Assembly (NCBI GenBank): GCA_003158585.1
Contig: PMKE01000021.1
Coordinates: forward strand, 8,185-45,234
Direction: 5' to 3'
Source: Alphaproteobacteria bacterium
GTDB lineage: Bacteria > Pseudomonadota > Alphaproteobacteria > Micropepsales > Micropepsaceae
Length of the DNA: 37,050 nucleotides
Shown: one piece after another, positions 16,974 through 25,912 of the stretch
How positions within the stretch are numbered: position 1 is the stretch's first letter
Layout of the letters: each line of letters begins with the position of its first letter
Notes under the pieces: generated by a model
The model's input: the letters and a program-made list of their open reading frames with translations, nothing else
Database searches by the model: none
What the model was told of the DNA's origin: nothing
Position numbers and translations under genes: made by a program

Positions 16974-17306
16974 CTAAACCACCTTCTCGTCCACGAAGGG
17001 GCGGCCTTCGCGGTCTTCGATCTCCACGATCCAGAGGTCGGGATCGAATTTCATCTGCTTCTCGAAATAGGCGGCGGCGCGCGCTTCCTCGCAGGAATCG
17101 CCCAGCGGCCGCGCCCAGACGCGTTCGCCCTCGCCGGCCGTGGCCTGGTTCAGCACCGTGCAGCTGCCGTCGAGCCGCGACACTTTCAGGAACACGGTGC
17201 CCGCTTCTTCGGAGCCCTTCTTCACCACATAGGCCTGCGCGCCCGCCACTTCCGCGCGGCGGATGAGGGCTCGGACGAAGATGCCGGCTTTGAGACGGGG
17301 AGCCAT
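16974..17306 (-). CDS. DUF1491 family protein
   Basis: A 110-residue cytoplasmic protein. The opening RLKAGIFVRALIRRAEVAGAQAYVVKKGSEEAGTVFLKV, the ARPLG middle and the tail KFDPDLWIVEIEDREGRPF match DUF1491, a conserved alphaproteobacterial family of unknown function. Its length is normal. It lies between the large membrane protein (47 bases upstream) and a repeat remnant. Start ATG 17306 fits family alignments. Confidence 0.88.
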   Translation of the reverse strand: MAPRLKAGIFVRALIRRAEVAGAQAYVVKKGSEEAGTVFLKVSRLDGSCTVLNQATAGEGERVWARPLGDSCEEARAAAYFEKQMKFDPDLWIVEIEDREGRPFVDEKVV

Positions 17307-17363
17307 GCGAACGCCTTTCCGGCGGCCAAGGTCGGCCGGAACGCCGTAGAGGTCAACAGGCGG

Positions 17364-18731
17364 TCAACGGTCCAGGCGGCCCTTCCAGAAGGCGACGTCT
17401 TCGGCGTACTTGCCCACCACGTCGTCCATGCCGCGATCGACGTTGAGGTTGTCGAAGCCCAGCCAATCGGCCTGGTTCATCTCGTCGATCGAGTTCATCG
17501 AATTGCGGATCAACATGCCGGCGAGCACCACCAGAACAGCATAGGCTACCCAGAAGTAAAGCGGCGGAATCGCGAGCTCCGCCTTGAGATCGACACCAAA
17601 GCAATTGACGAGCAGCAGACACGTCACGACGATCAGAAGCGACATCAAGACGGGAACGAGCACGATGTAGTAGCCGCAGTTGCGGCCGATCTGGAACAGG
17701 ATGTTGCGCACGAAGGTCTCGATGAAGAAGGCGCGGAACGCCAGCCACATCATGATCTTGTGCCAGAGCTGCGCCTTGGTCCTCAGCTTCTCGCCCTCGG
17801 TTTCGTCGCCCACCGTGACCGCGCGCGCATTGGCCATCGAGTCGCGGTAGCGGTCGCTGATCCGCGCCAGATACCGCGTCAGGAAGCTTCTGAGCTCGCG
17901 GCCGTTGTTGCGCTGATAGGGCGAGTACTCCGTGGAATAGGTGAGCCACATGATGAAGGCGCCCGCGGCGCACAGGAACAAACCACCGACCGTGTTGTCC
18001 ACAAAGGAAATGTCGATGCCGAAAAAGGTATTATGGTCGATGATGAACAGCTCCAGCACCAGGACGGCGAGCAGTATGGAGGTGTAGAGGAAGGCGAGCT
18101 TGCGCACGTTGTCGTCGATGACGCGGCGCATCTGATGCATCAGATAATAGGCGTTGCGGTCGCGCGCGCGGAACATCGAGATGGTCACGGCGGCGTCCAC
18201 GTCTTCATAGAGACTCGTCACATCGGCCTGGATGCTGACCTGCCAGCGGAAGAAGCGCCTTGCGGTCTTGAAGTAGAGGTCCACGATCTCGTCGTTGATG
18301 AGCGAGATGTCGGCCAAGTACGACGGCTTGACCGCGATCCATTTGAACAGGAAGCCGTGCCGCGCGATGTGCTTTTCCTCGTTACCGGCATAGTCGTACG
18401 GGCCTTCCGACTTGCCGTCTTCCCGCGGAAATTCGGGATCGACACCGGCCAGCGCCCGCTCGGTCGCCGTGTCGGGCCGGAAGGCGCGCCACAGGAAGGC
18501 GTACGCGCTGCGGCCAAGCTGGCGTTTGAGATCCGGCGACTGATTGAGCACTGCGCCCGTTTCGCCCGGCAGGGGGGCCTGCTGCTGGGTGCGACGCAAA
18601 ATGCCGATCGCCCGCAGGAAAAAGGCGAAGCCCCTGAGCGGCGCGCGGCTGACGAACACGACGATAAGAATCGTCAGGATTTCCGCGAGCAAAACGGTCC
18701 CGCAAGTCGACGACGAATCCCAGTGAAGCAA
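17364..18731 (-). CDS. Large unrecognised multi-pass membrane protein
   Basis: A 455-residue protein with hydrophobic segments at about 11-28, 213-231, 247-267, 354-378 and 390-407. A soluble region of about 180 residues lies between the first and second segments. It holds charged and aromatic patches (WRAFRPDTATERALAGVDPEF, YDYAGNEEKHIARHGFLFKW). A central loop (268-350) is rich in Arg, and the acidic C-terminus ends in VAFWKGRLDR. There is no nucleotide-binding or channel signature that I recognise. It runs divergently from nhaA, 150 bases away. Function unknown; an envelope or transport-associated role is a guess. Confidence 0.8.
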   Translation of the reverse strand: MLHWDSSSTCGTVLLAEILTILIVVFVSRAPLRGFAFFLRAIGILRRTQQQAPLPGETGAVLNQSPDLKRQLGRSAYAFLWRAFRPDTATERALAGVDPEFPREDGKSEGPYDYAGNEEKHIARHGFLFKWIAVKPSYLADISLINDEIVDLYFKTARRFFRWQVSIQADVTSLYEDVDAAVTISMFRARDRNAYYLMHQMRRVIDDNVRKLAFLYTSILLAVLVLELFIIDHNTFFGIDISFVDNTVGGLFLCAAGAFIMWLTYSTEYSPYQRNNGRELRSFLTRYLARISDRYRDSMANARAVTVGDETEGEKLRTKAQLWHKIMMWLAFRAFFIETFVRNILFQIGRNCGYYIVLVPVLMSLLIVVTCLLLVNCFGVDLKAELAIPPLYFWVAYAVLVVLAGMLIRNSMNSIDEMNQADWLGFDNLNVDRGMDDVVGKYAEDVAFWKGRLDR

Positions 18732-18881
18732 TTTATCCCCCGCCTTTTCCGGCAGCGGGAAAGATACACGATCCCCAGAATATATACAAAATTCCTATGG
18801 AGCGTGCGCTTTGCCGCATCTAACCTGAACCTAATTCTGACAAACTGCCGTTTTTAAGCTTGGACCAAACAGGGGGCCAGT

Positions 18882-20132
18882 GTGAACGGAAGATTGCGCC
18901 TGCCGCACTTCATCCAGATCGAAGCGGCCAGCGGATTTATACTGGTCGCCTGCGCGGCGGCGGCGATCGTCTTTGCCAATGTCGGCGGGCCGCACAATTT
19001 GTACAGCCGCGTCCTCGAATACGGCTGGCCCGCTCCCGATTCTCCCTTCGCTAGAGTGTTTCCGGTGCTCGCCGTGCGCGAATGGGTCAAAGAAGGCCTC
19101 ATGGCGATCTTCTTCTTCGTCGTGGGCCTCGAACTGAAGAACGAATTCGCCACGGGCCAGCTTTCGGACCGCCGCGCGGCGATGCTTCCCATCGTCGCGG
19201 CCCTGGGAGGCATGATCGTTCCCGCTGCCATCTATTATTATATCAATACGCACGGCGGCTTCCTGCTGCTGGCCGACCAGGGCAACGTGCACGGCTGGCC
19301 CGTGCCGGTGGCGACCGACATCGCCTTCGCCGTCGCGGCGCTGGCCGTGGTCGGACGCGGTCTGCCGCCGTCGCTGCGCATCTTCCTCTTGACGCTGGCG
19401 GTGGTGGACGATCTCGGCGCGGTAGTGCTGATCGCCATTCTCTACACCGTCAACGCGCCCATCGATCTCGTCTATCTCGCGGGTACGGCGGTCGCTCTGG
19501 CCGCGATGCTGCTGCTGTCGCGCCGGCGGACCGCCGCCTGGATCTACGCGCTGGCGGCGCTCGTCGTCTGGTGGCTGGCGCTGCATTCGGGCGTCAACAC
19601 CTCGGTTGCGGCGGTGGCCGCCGCCTTCACCGTTCCGGTGCATCAGAGCACGCAGCTCCAGAAGGCGCTGCGCCACCTCTCAAGCTACATCGTGCTGCCG
19701 ATCTTTGCGTTCGCCGCCGCGGGCGTGCCGCTCAGCCTGGAGACGCTGCCCCATTTGTGGTCCTATGTGCCGGTCGGCATCGCGCTCGGGCTGGTGATCG
19801 GCAAACCCATCGGCGTACTGGCGGCTTCCTACTTCGTCATCGCGATACGCTGGGCCAGATTTCCCACCGACGCGGGCCACTGGCAGCTCGTCGGCGTGGC
19901 CTGCCTGTGCGGCATCGGCTTCACCATGAGCCTGTTCATCGCAGCGCTCGCCTTCGGCGGCTCGACAGAGCTGTACTCCGAAGGCGCCTCGCCCGGCGAT
20001 CTTTCCCGCCTGGGCATCATGATGGGCTCGCTGCTCTCCCTTGTCGTCGGAGGAATCGTGCTGTCCTTTGCCAAGCGCCACCGGCGCCATGACGAACCGG
20101 AAGAACAAGCCGGCGCAATAAACGGCAAATAG
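18882..20132 (+). CDS. nhaA: Na+/H+ antiporter NhaA
   Basis: A 416-residue inner-membrane antiporter that expels Na+ (or Li+) in exchange for two protons. Family marks: VKEGLMAIFFFVVGLELKNEF, VATDIAFAVAALAVVGRG, the ion-binding Asp pair D176/D177 in LAVVDDLGAV, and GIGFTMSLFIAALAF near the end. About 12 transmembrane segments; length is in the normal 390-440 range. It starts with GTG 18882, supported by AGGGGG 6 bases upstream. The C-terminal tail is short and charged. It is monocistronic. Divergent from the membrane protein at 17364-18731, with the AT-rich 18732-18860 stretch between them likely holding both promoters. Confidence 0.95.
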   Translation: MNGRLRLPHFIQIEAASGFILVACAAAAIVFANVGGPHNLYSRVLEYGWPAPDSPFARVFPVLAVREWVKEGLMAIFFFVVGLELKNEFATGQLSDRRAAMLPIVAALGGMIVPAAIYYYINTHGGFLLLADQGNVHGWPVPVATDIAFAVAALAVVGRGLPPSLRIFLLTLAVVDDLGAVVLIAILYTVNAPIDLVYLAGTAVALAAMLLLSRRRTAAWIYALAALVVWWLALHSGVNTSVAAVAAAFTVPVHQSTQLQKALRHLSSYIVLPIFAFAAAGVPLSLETLPHLWSYVPVGIALGLVIGKPIGVLAASYFVIAIRWARFPTDAGHWQLVGVACLCGIGFTMSLFIAALAFGGSTELYSEGASPGDLSRLGIMMGSLLSLVVGGIVLSFAKRHRRHDEPEEQAGAINGK

Positions 20133-20225
20133 CGAACCGCAGCTTGTCGAACCGCGGCACCGCATAGGCAATCGCATCGTTCGTGGAATCTGGTAGTATG
20201 CGATGTCGAATTGATGGAGGCGAAG

Positions 20226-21014
20226 ATGCAATGGTTGGTTCGACGTATCTCCGTCGCGGTTTTGGTCGGTCTCGTACCGCTTGTTCCGCTGCAGGCCGCG
20301 GTCAAGCACACGGTGCCGGTGATCGTGGAAGGCGTGCCGCAAACCGCACCGGATCGCTTCGTGATCATGACAGGGGTCGGAACGATCAGGGCCATGCCGG
20401 ACACCGCCGTGATCTCCGGCGGCGTCATCACCCGCGCGCGCCGGGCCGGCGATGCGCTGCGCGCCAACAGCGAAGCGATGGCAAAAACCGTCGCCGCGCT
20501 CAAGGCGCTGGGGATTGCGGAGAAGCAGATCGCCACGTCGAGCTTTTCCTTCGAGCCGCAATACGAAACGGACTCGAAGGGCAACATCGATCCCGACCGC
20601 CGGATCGTGGGATACAGCGTTTCGAACCAGATCGCGGTCACCCTGACCGAACAATTGGAACGCGCCGGCGACGTGCTCGATGCCTTGATCCAGAACGGCG
20701 CCAACGATTCCTCCACGATCGCCTTCGAAATTCGGGACCGCGAAGCGCTCGAGATGCGAGCCCGCGCCGAGGCCGGCAAGAACGCGCTGCAACGGGCCCA
20801 GGCCTACGCGAATGCACTCGGCGTCGAACTCGGCGCCGTGCGCTCGGTGCGCGAAGGGCGGGATAGCGTCGCCATCGTAGCGGAGGATATCGGGAGCTTC
20901 CCGGACAACGATCTGAGCGAGTCGCTCCAACGTATCCCGGGCGTCCAGGTGCGCGTGACGGCCGGCGAGCAGACGATCACGCAGGTGGTTACGGTGGTGT
21001 GGGCGCTGAAATAG
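20226..21014 (+). CDS. SIMPL-domain (DUF541) periplasmic protein with unusual insert
   Basis: A 262-residue exported protein. The signal peptide is MQWLVRRISVAVLVGLVPLVPLQA. The SIMPL core follows: a GVGTIRAMPDTAVISGGV strand pair, the helix NSEAMAKTVAALKALGI, the ITTSSFSFEPQY-like strand, the Y.V.NQIAVTL strand, and AEAGKNALQRAQAYANALGVELG. Before the closing strand TVVWAL lies an extra segment (about 218-240) reading EDIGSFPDNDL then SESLQRIPGV. That is a TonB-dependent-receptor plug-like sequence not expected in SIMPL proteins. GGAGG is 5 bases before ATG 20226, which is preferred over ATG 20211. Family function is unclear (oxidative or envelope stress is suggested). It is a single gene. 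Confidence 0.85.
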   Translation: MQWLVRRISVAVLVGLVPLVPLQAAVKHTVPVIVEGVPQTAPDRFVIMTGVGTIRAMPDTAVISGGVITRARRAGDALRANSEAMAKTVAALKALGIAEKQIATSSFSFEPQYETDSKGNIDPDRRIVGYSVSNQIAVTLTEQLERAGDVLDALIQNGANDSSTIAFEIRDREALEMRARAEAGKNALQRAQAYANALGVELGAVRSVREGRDSVAIVAEDIGSFPDNDLSESLQRIPGVQVRVTAGEQTITQVVTVVWALK

Positions 21015-21071
21015 CAGCGTATAGCGAATAGAAGCGACTGTCTGCTTCGACCCCAATTAGCTGTTCGCTTG

Positions 21072-22832
21072 TCAGGCCGCCGCCCCGCGGAACGGGATGA
21101 TCCTGGCCTCTTCCGGCGCGACGCGCTCGCCGTTCTCGCCCACCGCGGCGTAAGGCAGGCGCACGCGCACCGTGGTGCCTTCGCCGAGTACGGATTCGAT
21201 GGTCGCTTCGCCGCCGTGCATGGCGGTGAGCGCCTTGACCAGCGAAAGTCCGAGGCCGGTGCCTTCCTTGACGCGCCCGCCTTCCACCTGTTCGAAGGGC
21301 TTGCCGAGGCGCACGAGGTCCTTGGGCGAAATGCCGACGCCGGAATCGGAGACTGCGATCTCGATGCCGCGCGTATCGAGACCGGCGCGGATCGACACCT
21401 CGCCGCCGCGCGTGGTGAACTTGACGCCGTTCGACAAGAGATTGACCAGAATCTGCTTCACCGCGCGCTTGTCGGCGAAGATGGTCCGGGCACCCGGCAC
21501 GATGGTGGTCTTGAGCACCACTCCGGCGCGCTCGGCCGGCAGCTTGACGAAGCGCACCGAGGCCTCCGCCACGGCGGCGAGATCGAACACCTCTTCCGAC
21601 AGCTCGAACTTTCCCGCCTCGATCTTCGACATGTCGAGGATGCTGTTGATCAGCTCCAGGAGGTGGTTGCCGGATTCGTGGATCAGCCGCGAATATTCGA
21701 GATAGCGAGGGCCCCCCAGCGCCCCGAACATCTCGTGCGTCATCACTTCCGAGAAACCGATGATGGCGTTCAAGGGGGTGCGCAGCTCGTGGCTCATATT
21801 GGCGAGGAAGCGGCTCTTGGCGCGGTTGGCCTCTTCGGAAAGATCGCGAGCCTCGATCAGCTCGCGCTCGTGCGCCTTGCGTTCGGTGATGTCGCGCGTC
21901 ACCGCGACGATGTCGGCGCCTTCGCCGTCGGGCCTGGGCACCGGACGGCAGCGAATCTCGGCCCAGACATGGCCGCCGTTCGCACACTTCAAGCGCACCT
22001 GGGCGCTGGCTGGGCGGCCGAAATAGCTGGCGTCCATGAACACCGACTGCATCGCCTTCTGATCGTCGGGATGCACCAGGGTTGCGGGCGCCTCGCCGAC
22101 GAGGCTCTCCGGCTCGACGCCGAGCAGCGCCCGCGCGGCGGGACTGGCATAGCGGATGCGTCCGTCGGAGGAATGGCGCGTGATGAGGTCCATCGCGTTG
22201 TCGGCGAGGAAGCGATACATCGCGGCGCCTTCGCGCGCGGCTTCGTCGGCGGCGCGCTGGCGGTCCTGCGCGGCGGCGGCGATCAGCGCGGCCTGGAAGA
22301 TCGCGACGAAAATCGAGACGGCAAAGAATTGCCAGGCCGGTTCCGGCAGGCGCGAGGCCGGCAGCATGCCCATCGCCTGGACCGCCGCCAAAGCGACGAG
22401 CGTGAGGGAGGCCGCAATCGCTGCACGCAGCACCGCGGGCCGTCCGCCCGCCAGCGCCGCTTCAGCGGGTACCAGTGCGAACCACACCACCAGCGGCGAC
22501 AGCACTCCGCCCGTCAGCGCGGCGAGATAGCCGATCAAGACCGCGAAGATCGCCAGCGCCGCCTGCTCCAACAGCGCCAGCGGCACGGAGAGGAAGGCCA
22601 AGAGCACGAGAACCGCGGGGGCGACAAGGCCGAGGATGGCCAGCGTCTCGGCGGTGTCGGGCCGGCCGACAATGAGGACGAAGCCGAGCGAGAGCAGCGC
22701 GCCAAGTGCCGCTTTCGACGACTGAATGGCAACGAATTGGCGGCGGACACCCGGCGAACGCTCTTTTTTCCTGTGAATATCCATTTGCCCGCCGACGCCG
22801 CACTGCTCGATGCGCGGGATCGTTGCCCGCAT
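21072..22832 (-). CDS. Membrane PAS sensor histidine kinase, DivJ/PleC-like
   Basis: A 586-residue kinase. A membrane part with about six segments (residues 40-200) is followed by one PAS domain (about 205-325, MYRFLADNAMDLITRHSSDGRI), then HisKA with the phospho-accepting H348 in SHELRTPLNAIIGF, and HATPase_c with N box (LVNLLSNGVKFT), G1 (DSGVGI) and G2 (GTGLGLSLVKAL). Six membrane segments plus PAS plus HNAIIGF-type HisKA and a total near 600 residues match Caulobacter DivJ, the kinase of DivK; PleC is the alternative. No receiver domain. Start could be ATG 22832 or 22784. A CtrA-like box (22837-22852) sits just upstream. Confidence 0.88.
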   Translation of the reverse strand: MRATIPRIEQCGVGGQMDIHRKKERSPGVRRQFVAIQSSKAALGALLSLGFVLIVGRPDTAETLAILGLVAPAVLVLLAFLSVPLALLEQAALAIFAVLIGYLAALTGGVLSPLVVWFALVPAEAALAGGRPAVLRAAIAASLTLVALAAVQAMGMLPASRLPEPAWQFFAVSIFVAIFQAALIAAAAQDRQRAADEAAREGAAMYRFLADNAMDLITRHSSDGRIRYASPAARALLGVEPESLVGEAPATLVHPDDQKAMQSVFMDASYFGRPASAQVRLKCANGGHVWAEIRCRPVPRPDGEGADIVAVTRDITERKAHERELIEARDLSEEANRAKSRFLANMSHELRTPLNAIIGFSEVMTHEMFGALGGPRYLEYSRLIHESGNHLLELINSILDMSKIEAGKFELSEEVFDLAAVAEASVRFVKLPAERAGVVLKTTIVPGARTIFADKRAVKQILVNLLSNGVKFTTRGGEVSIRAGLDTRGIEIAVSDSGVGISPKDLVRLGKPFEQVEGGRVKEGTGLGLSLVKALTAMHGGEATIESVLGEGTTVRVRLPYAAVGENGERVAPEEARIIPFRGAAA

Positions 22833-22836
22833 CTGC

Positions 22837-22852
22837 TTAACGAACTTTGAAC
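22837..22852. promoter_or_regulatory. CtrA-like box (one mismatch) between two kinase genes
   Basis: TTAACGAACTTTGAAC fits TTAA-N7-TTAAC except for one base (TGAAC). It lies about 5 or 53 bases upstream of the kinase start at 22832 or 22784. Two further TTAA tracts follow within 70 bases. This shared 178-base divergent region has no gene. Confidence 0.4.
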
Positions 22853-23010
22853 GCGCGGCGGAATCGTTCGTTAATTGACAAGAATTATGGCAGCCGCAAT
22901 TTACCCTTCGTTAAGGATGGTGACGCGATTCGGGCCGCTCCCGCCACTCTGTAACCCTTCCGAAATTCGCCTGGGCCAAATTCGCAGCGGGTAGTGGAAT
23001 CTCGATTCAA

Positions 23011-24609
23011 ATGATGCCGGCGTGTCTGCCTTTGCCAGACGAACTCGACGAGGCCGCAATGCCCTCCGTATTGGAGGCGCTGCATTGCCTGCGCGTGGCG
23101 ATTACCGTGTTCGACGAGGAGGAACGCCTCGTCTTTGCCAACGAGCATTTCAACTACCTGTTCCGTTCGCTGCCGCGGCGCGAGGAACTGGTCGGCCTGC
23201 GCTATGAAGATATGATCCGCCTGGAAATCTCCGGCGGCGAAATCGCCGACGCCGAAGTGCTCAAGGACATCGACGGGTTCGTCGCCAAACGCCGCTCCCA
23301 GTTCAAGGCGGGCGAATACTCCCCGCGCGACGTGAAGCTGGCTGACGGGCGCATCGTCGAGATCAAGGCGCGCCGCACCGTCGGCGGCGGCTGGATCGCG
23401 CTGTGGAGCGACGTCACCCAGGCACGCAACAACTTCAATCGCCTGCAGAACGCCATCGCGCTGTCGGCCGACGCTTTCGCCTTCTACGACAGAGGCGACC
23501 GGCTGGTGTTATGCAACGAGGAATACGCCGCGCTCAACGGCGCCGCCTCGCCCGCAGACCTCATCGGCCGTCCATTCCGCGAGGTGGCGGAGCTTCAGTC
23601 GAACAACGGGCTGATGGGCGCGGACGGCTGGCTGGAGCGGCGTCTCGAAGCCCATCGCCTGCCGGCCGGCGCCATGACCGTGGAGTTGAATTCGGGGAAG
23701 GCTTATCTGCTGCGCGACCGCGCCACCGGCGACGGCGGGCGCGCCGTCGTCTTCACCGACGTCACCGAACATTGCCGCGTCGAGAAGGCGCTGGCTGAAC
23801 AGACGCACACGCTCGACGCCACCCGCGATGCGCTCGCCAAATCGAAGGCCGAGACCGTCCGCCAGGCGACCTATCTCGCCGACCTCAGCACGAAGCTAGA
23901 CCGCACCGCCGCCGAGGCGCATTCGACCAAGACGACGCTGCTGCGTACCATGAGCCACGAGCTGAAGACGCCGCTCAACGCCATCATCGGATTCTCGGAC
24001 CTCTTGGGTTCGCTCGCCGAGCGAGCCTCGCCCGAGCAGGTCAAGGAATATGCCGGCCTGATCCATCAGGGCGGCAACAACCTCTTGAAACTGATCAACC
24101 AGATCCTCGACCTCACCAAGATCGCCGCCGGGCGCTACGATCTGCGCCGCCAGACCATCGACGCCGGCATGGGGCTGTGGCTCGCCAAGGAGAATTTCGA
24201 CGAGAAGGCGCTGGCCAAGAACATCGCGATCGACGCCGACGGCTGCACGCTGGGGATCGCCGTCGAGGCGGACGAGAGCGCCCTCACCTTAATGATCCAT
24301 CAGTTGGTGGAGAACGCCGTCCGCTTCACCCAACAGGGTGGCACCATCAGGCTGACGGCGGCCAAGGACGGCATGATCGTGCGCCTCACGGTCGCCGACA
24401 ACGGCCCGGGCGTGCCGGTCGAAGCCCTCGGACGCATCCTCGAACCCTTCGAGCAGCTCTGCCGCGGCACCGCGGACCATTCCGGCGGCGCGGGCCTCGG
24501 CCTCACCCTGGTCAAGGCGTTCTGCGAGCTGCACGGCGGCGCGCTGGCGGTCTACAGCGCGCCCGGCGAGGGCTTCACGGCGACCATCGAGCTGCCGGCG
24601 GCAGCGTAA
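23011..24609 (+). CDS. Soluble PAS histidine kinase
   Basis: A 532-residue kinase without transmembrane segments. Two PAS domains (about 20-135 and 145-255) are both of the short PAS_7-like type, with conserved ends ALWSDVTQARNNF and VVFTDVTEHCRVE. A coiled coil (255-300) leads to HisKA with H316 in SHELKTPLNAIIGF and HATPase_c with QLVENAVRFT, DNGPGV and GAGLGLTLVKAF. All catalytic boxes are intact. It is encoded divergently from the membrane kinase at 21072-22832, so the two may share regulation. No response regulator gene is adjacent. The start is ATG 23011 (or 23014), with only a weak GGAATC upstream. Confidence 0.9.
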   Translation: MMPACLPLPDELDEAAMPSVLEALHCLRVAITVFDEEERLVFANEHFNYLFRSLPRREELVGLRYEDMIRLEISGGEIADAEVLKDIDGFVAKRRSQFKAGEYSPRDVKLADGRIVEIKARRTVGGGWIALWSDVTQARNNFNRLQNAIALSADAFAFYDRGDRLVLCNEEYAALNGAASPADLIGRPFREVAELQSNNGLMGADGWLERRLEAHRLPAGAMTVELNSGKAYLLRDRATGDGGRAVVFTDVTEHCRVEKALAEQTHTLDATRDALAKSKAETVRQATYLADLSTKLDRTAAEAHSTKTTLLRTMSHELKTPLNAIIGFSDLLGSLAERASPEQVKEYAGLIHQGGNNLLKLINQILDLTKIAAGRYDLRRQTIDAGMGLWLAKENFDEKALAKNIAIDADGCTLGIAVEADESALTLMIHQLVENAVRFTQQGGTIRLTAAKDGMIVRLTVADNGPGVPVEALGRILEPFEQLCRGTADHSGGAGLGLTLVKAFCELHGGALAVYSAPGEGFTATIELPAAA

Positions 24610-24631
24610 CTCCACAAACGAATTGAGACTT

Positions 24632-24658
24632 TTCTGCCCGGCGCCTGCGGGGGCAGAA
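24632..24658 (+). terminator. Probable terminator after the soluble kinase
   Basis: TTCTGCCC (24632-24639) pairs with GGGCAGAA (24651-24658), followed by TTTGTCTC. An outer GAGAC/GTCTC pair extends it. The remaining bases to 24869 show no gene. Confidence 0.6.
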
Positions 24659-24869
24659 TTTGTCTCGAATTTGAATCAACCGCGCGTAAAGATCGTCCCG
24701 ATTTTGAGACTTTCTTGAATCGAGACGAAACGATTCCGGAAAGTCGGCATTTTACCTGATGATGGGAAAAGCCCGTATTAACTGCGTCGTATCAAACTTT
24801 ACCGATTCCTTTCAATCTGCGGCAAAAGACAGCGGCTACAGTTTCAGCGCGTAAGACGGAAGCTGTCCC

Positions 24870-25160
24870 ATGATCCTGCGTGCCGCGTTCTGGATTGCCG
24901 TTGTGGCGGTGTTCATGCCACGCGAACCGGACGTGGGCTTCGGTCGTCCCGACGCGCCGAGCATAGTGCCTCCTAGAGCCGCCGAGTGGATTGCGCAAAC
25001 CTTGCATGTCCCCCCCTGCGAAGATCGTGCGCAATGCCTCGGCGGTCCTTCTTGGACCGCCGATCTGAGGGGCGCGCTGCTCGAAAGCCTCGAGCGCGCC
25101 AAGGCCGACCTCAAGGCGAACGACAACGCGCACTTCACGGCGCGTCTGCCGCACTACTGA
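24870..25160 (+). CDS. Small exported protein, DUF5330-like (tentative)
   Basis: A 96-residue protein starting MILRAAFWIAVVAVFMPREP, an N-terminal signal anchor seen in small alphaproteobacterial DUF5330-type proteins. The rest is hydrophilic with a Cys pair (CEDRAQC) and ends at an ADLKANDNA-type helix. GGAAGCTG lies upstream of ATG 24870. Its last seven bases overlap the end of the convergent DUF6456 gene. No function is known. Confidence 0.65.
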   Translation: MILRAAFWIAVVAVFMPREPDVGFGRPDAPSIVPPRAAEWIAQTLHVPPCEDRAQCLGGPSWTADLRGALLESLERAKADLKANDNAHFTARLPHY

Positions 25161-25912
25161 GCCTCGCCGTCATCTTCCTTCTTCCAGGCGCGCAGGCGCG
25201 AGCGCGGGCGGCGGTTCATGCCGTAATGTTCGGCCAGACGGTCGAGTGCGATGCGCAGCACCACCTTGGCGGAGGCGCGCGGCCAGTTGCGGGCGTGTTC
25301 GCTTTCCTCCAGCCCGCGCAAATAGCAGCAGACGTCGAACAGGATGTCGGCAAGGCCGGGCCCCGTCGCACGCATGGCGCGGTTGAAGCGCTGCTTGGCG
25401 GCGAGCGCCGTCTCGGTGAGCAGAATTTCGGGCTTGTGCGAGCGCCGCCCGACGGGAGTGCTGTAATCGACGCCCATGCGCGGCGACAGCTGCGCCATCG
25501 TGAAGTCGCGCCGCAGCCTTTCGCCGGCCTCGAACTGAATCCGATCGACCAGGCCGCGCCTGTGCATCCAGCCGAGCGGCGATTCCGCATCGTTGACCAC
25601 GACGTGGCATTCGCGGCCGCGTTCGTCCACCATGCGCCGCGTGCGCAGGAGGCGGTCCGGTCCGGCGACGGCATCGGAGCGGTTTGCCAGCCAGCCTTCG
25701 CCCGCCGCCGCGATCACGAGCACGCCATTCTCTCGGCGCACCCAGCCGTTGGCGAACAACAGCGCCGCCAGCGAAGCCGCCACTTCCGTGCTGCGGCCGC
25801 CTCGCCCGACCAGCGTGCAGCGCCCGTCTTCGCTGCTTTCCAGATGCGCTCCCGCCTTGAGGCGGCGCAGCACGCGACGCGCTTCGCGGGCGCCGTCCGC
25901 TTCGGGGCTCAT
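25154..25912 (-). CDS. DUF6456 protein, translationally coupled to DnaA-like HTH gene
   Basis: A 252-residue protein. The N-terminal half has charged helices and a winged-helix-like region (TEVAASLAALLFANGWVRRENGVLVI). The C-terminal part, with MAQLSPRMGVDYS..., GPGLADILFDVCCYLRGLEESE, and WPRASAKVVLRIALDRLAEHYGM, is the DUF6456 domain of alphaproteobacteria. No function is established. ATG 25912 overlaps the upstream stop as ATGA, so translation is coupled. The same frame stays open without a stop to ATG 26266, 118 codons further up, where AGGGG lies 7 bases upstream; that longer frame reads the HTH gene out of frame, and its meaning is discussed in the findings. Confidence 0.85.
   Translation of the reverse strand: MSPEADGAREARRVLRRLKAGAHLESSEDGRCTLVGRGGRSTEVAASLAALLFANGWVRRENGVLVIAAAGEGWLANRSDAVAGPDRLLRTRRMVDERGRECHVVVNDAESPLGWMHRRGLVDRIQFEAGERLRRDFTMAQLSPRMGVDYSTPVGRRSHKPEILLTETALAAKQRFNRAMRATGPGLADILFDVCCYLRGLEESEHARNWPRASAKVVLRIALDRLAEHYGMNRRPRSRLRAWKKEDDGEAQ

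Noticed and set aside
14555-17266. A 903-codon open frame on the plus strand
   Set aside because: It is antisense to prfC and its neighbours. The minus strand holds complete, recognisable genes with their own starts; the long frame reflects high GC third-position bias.
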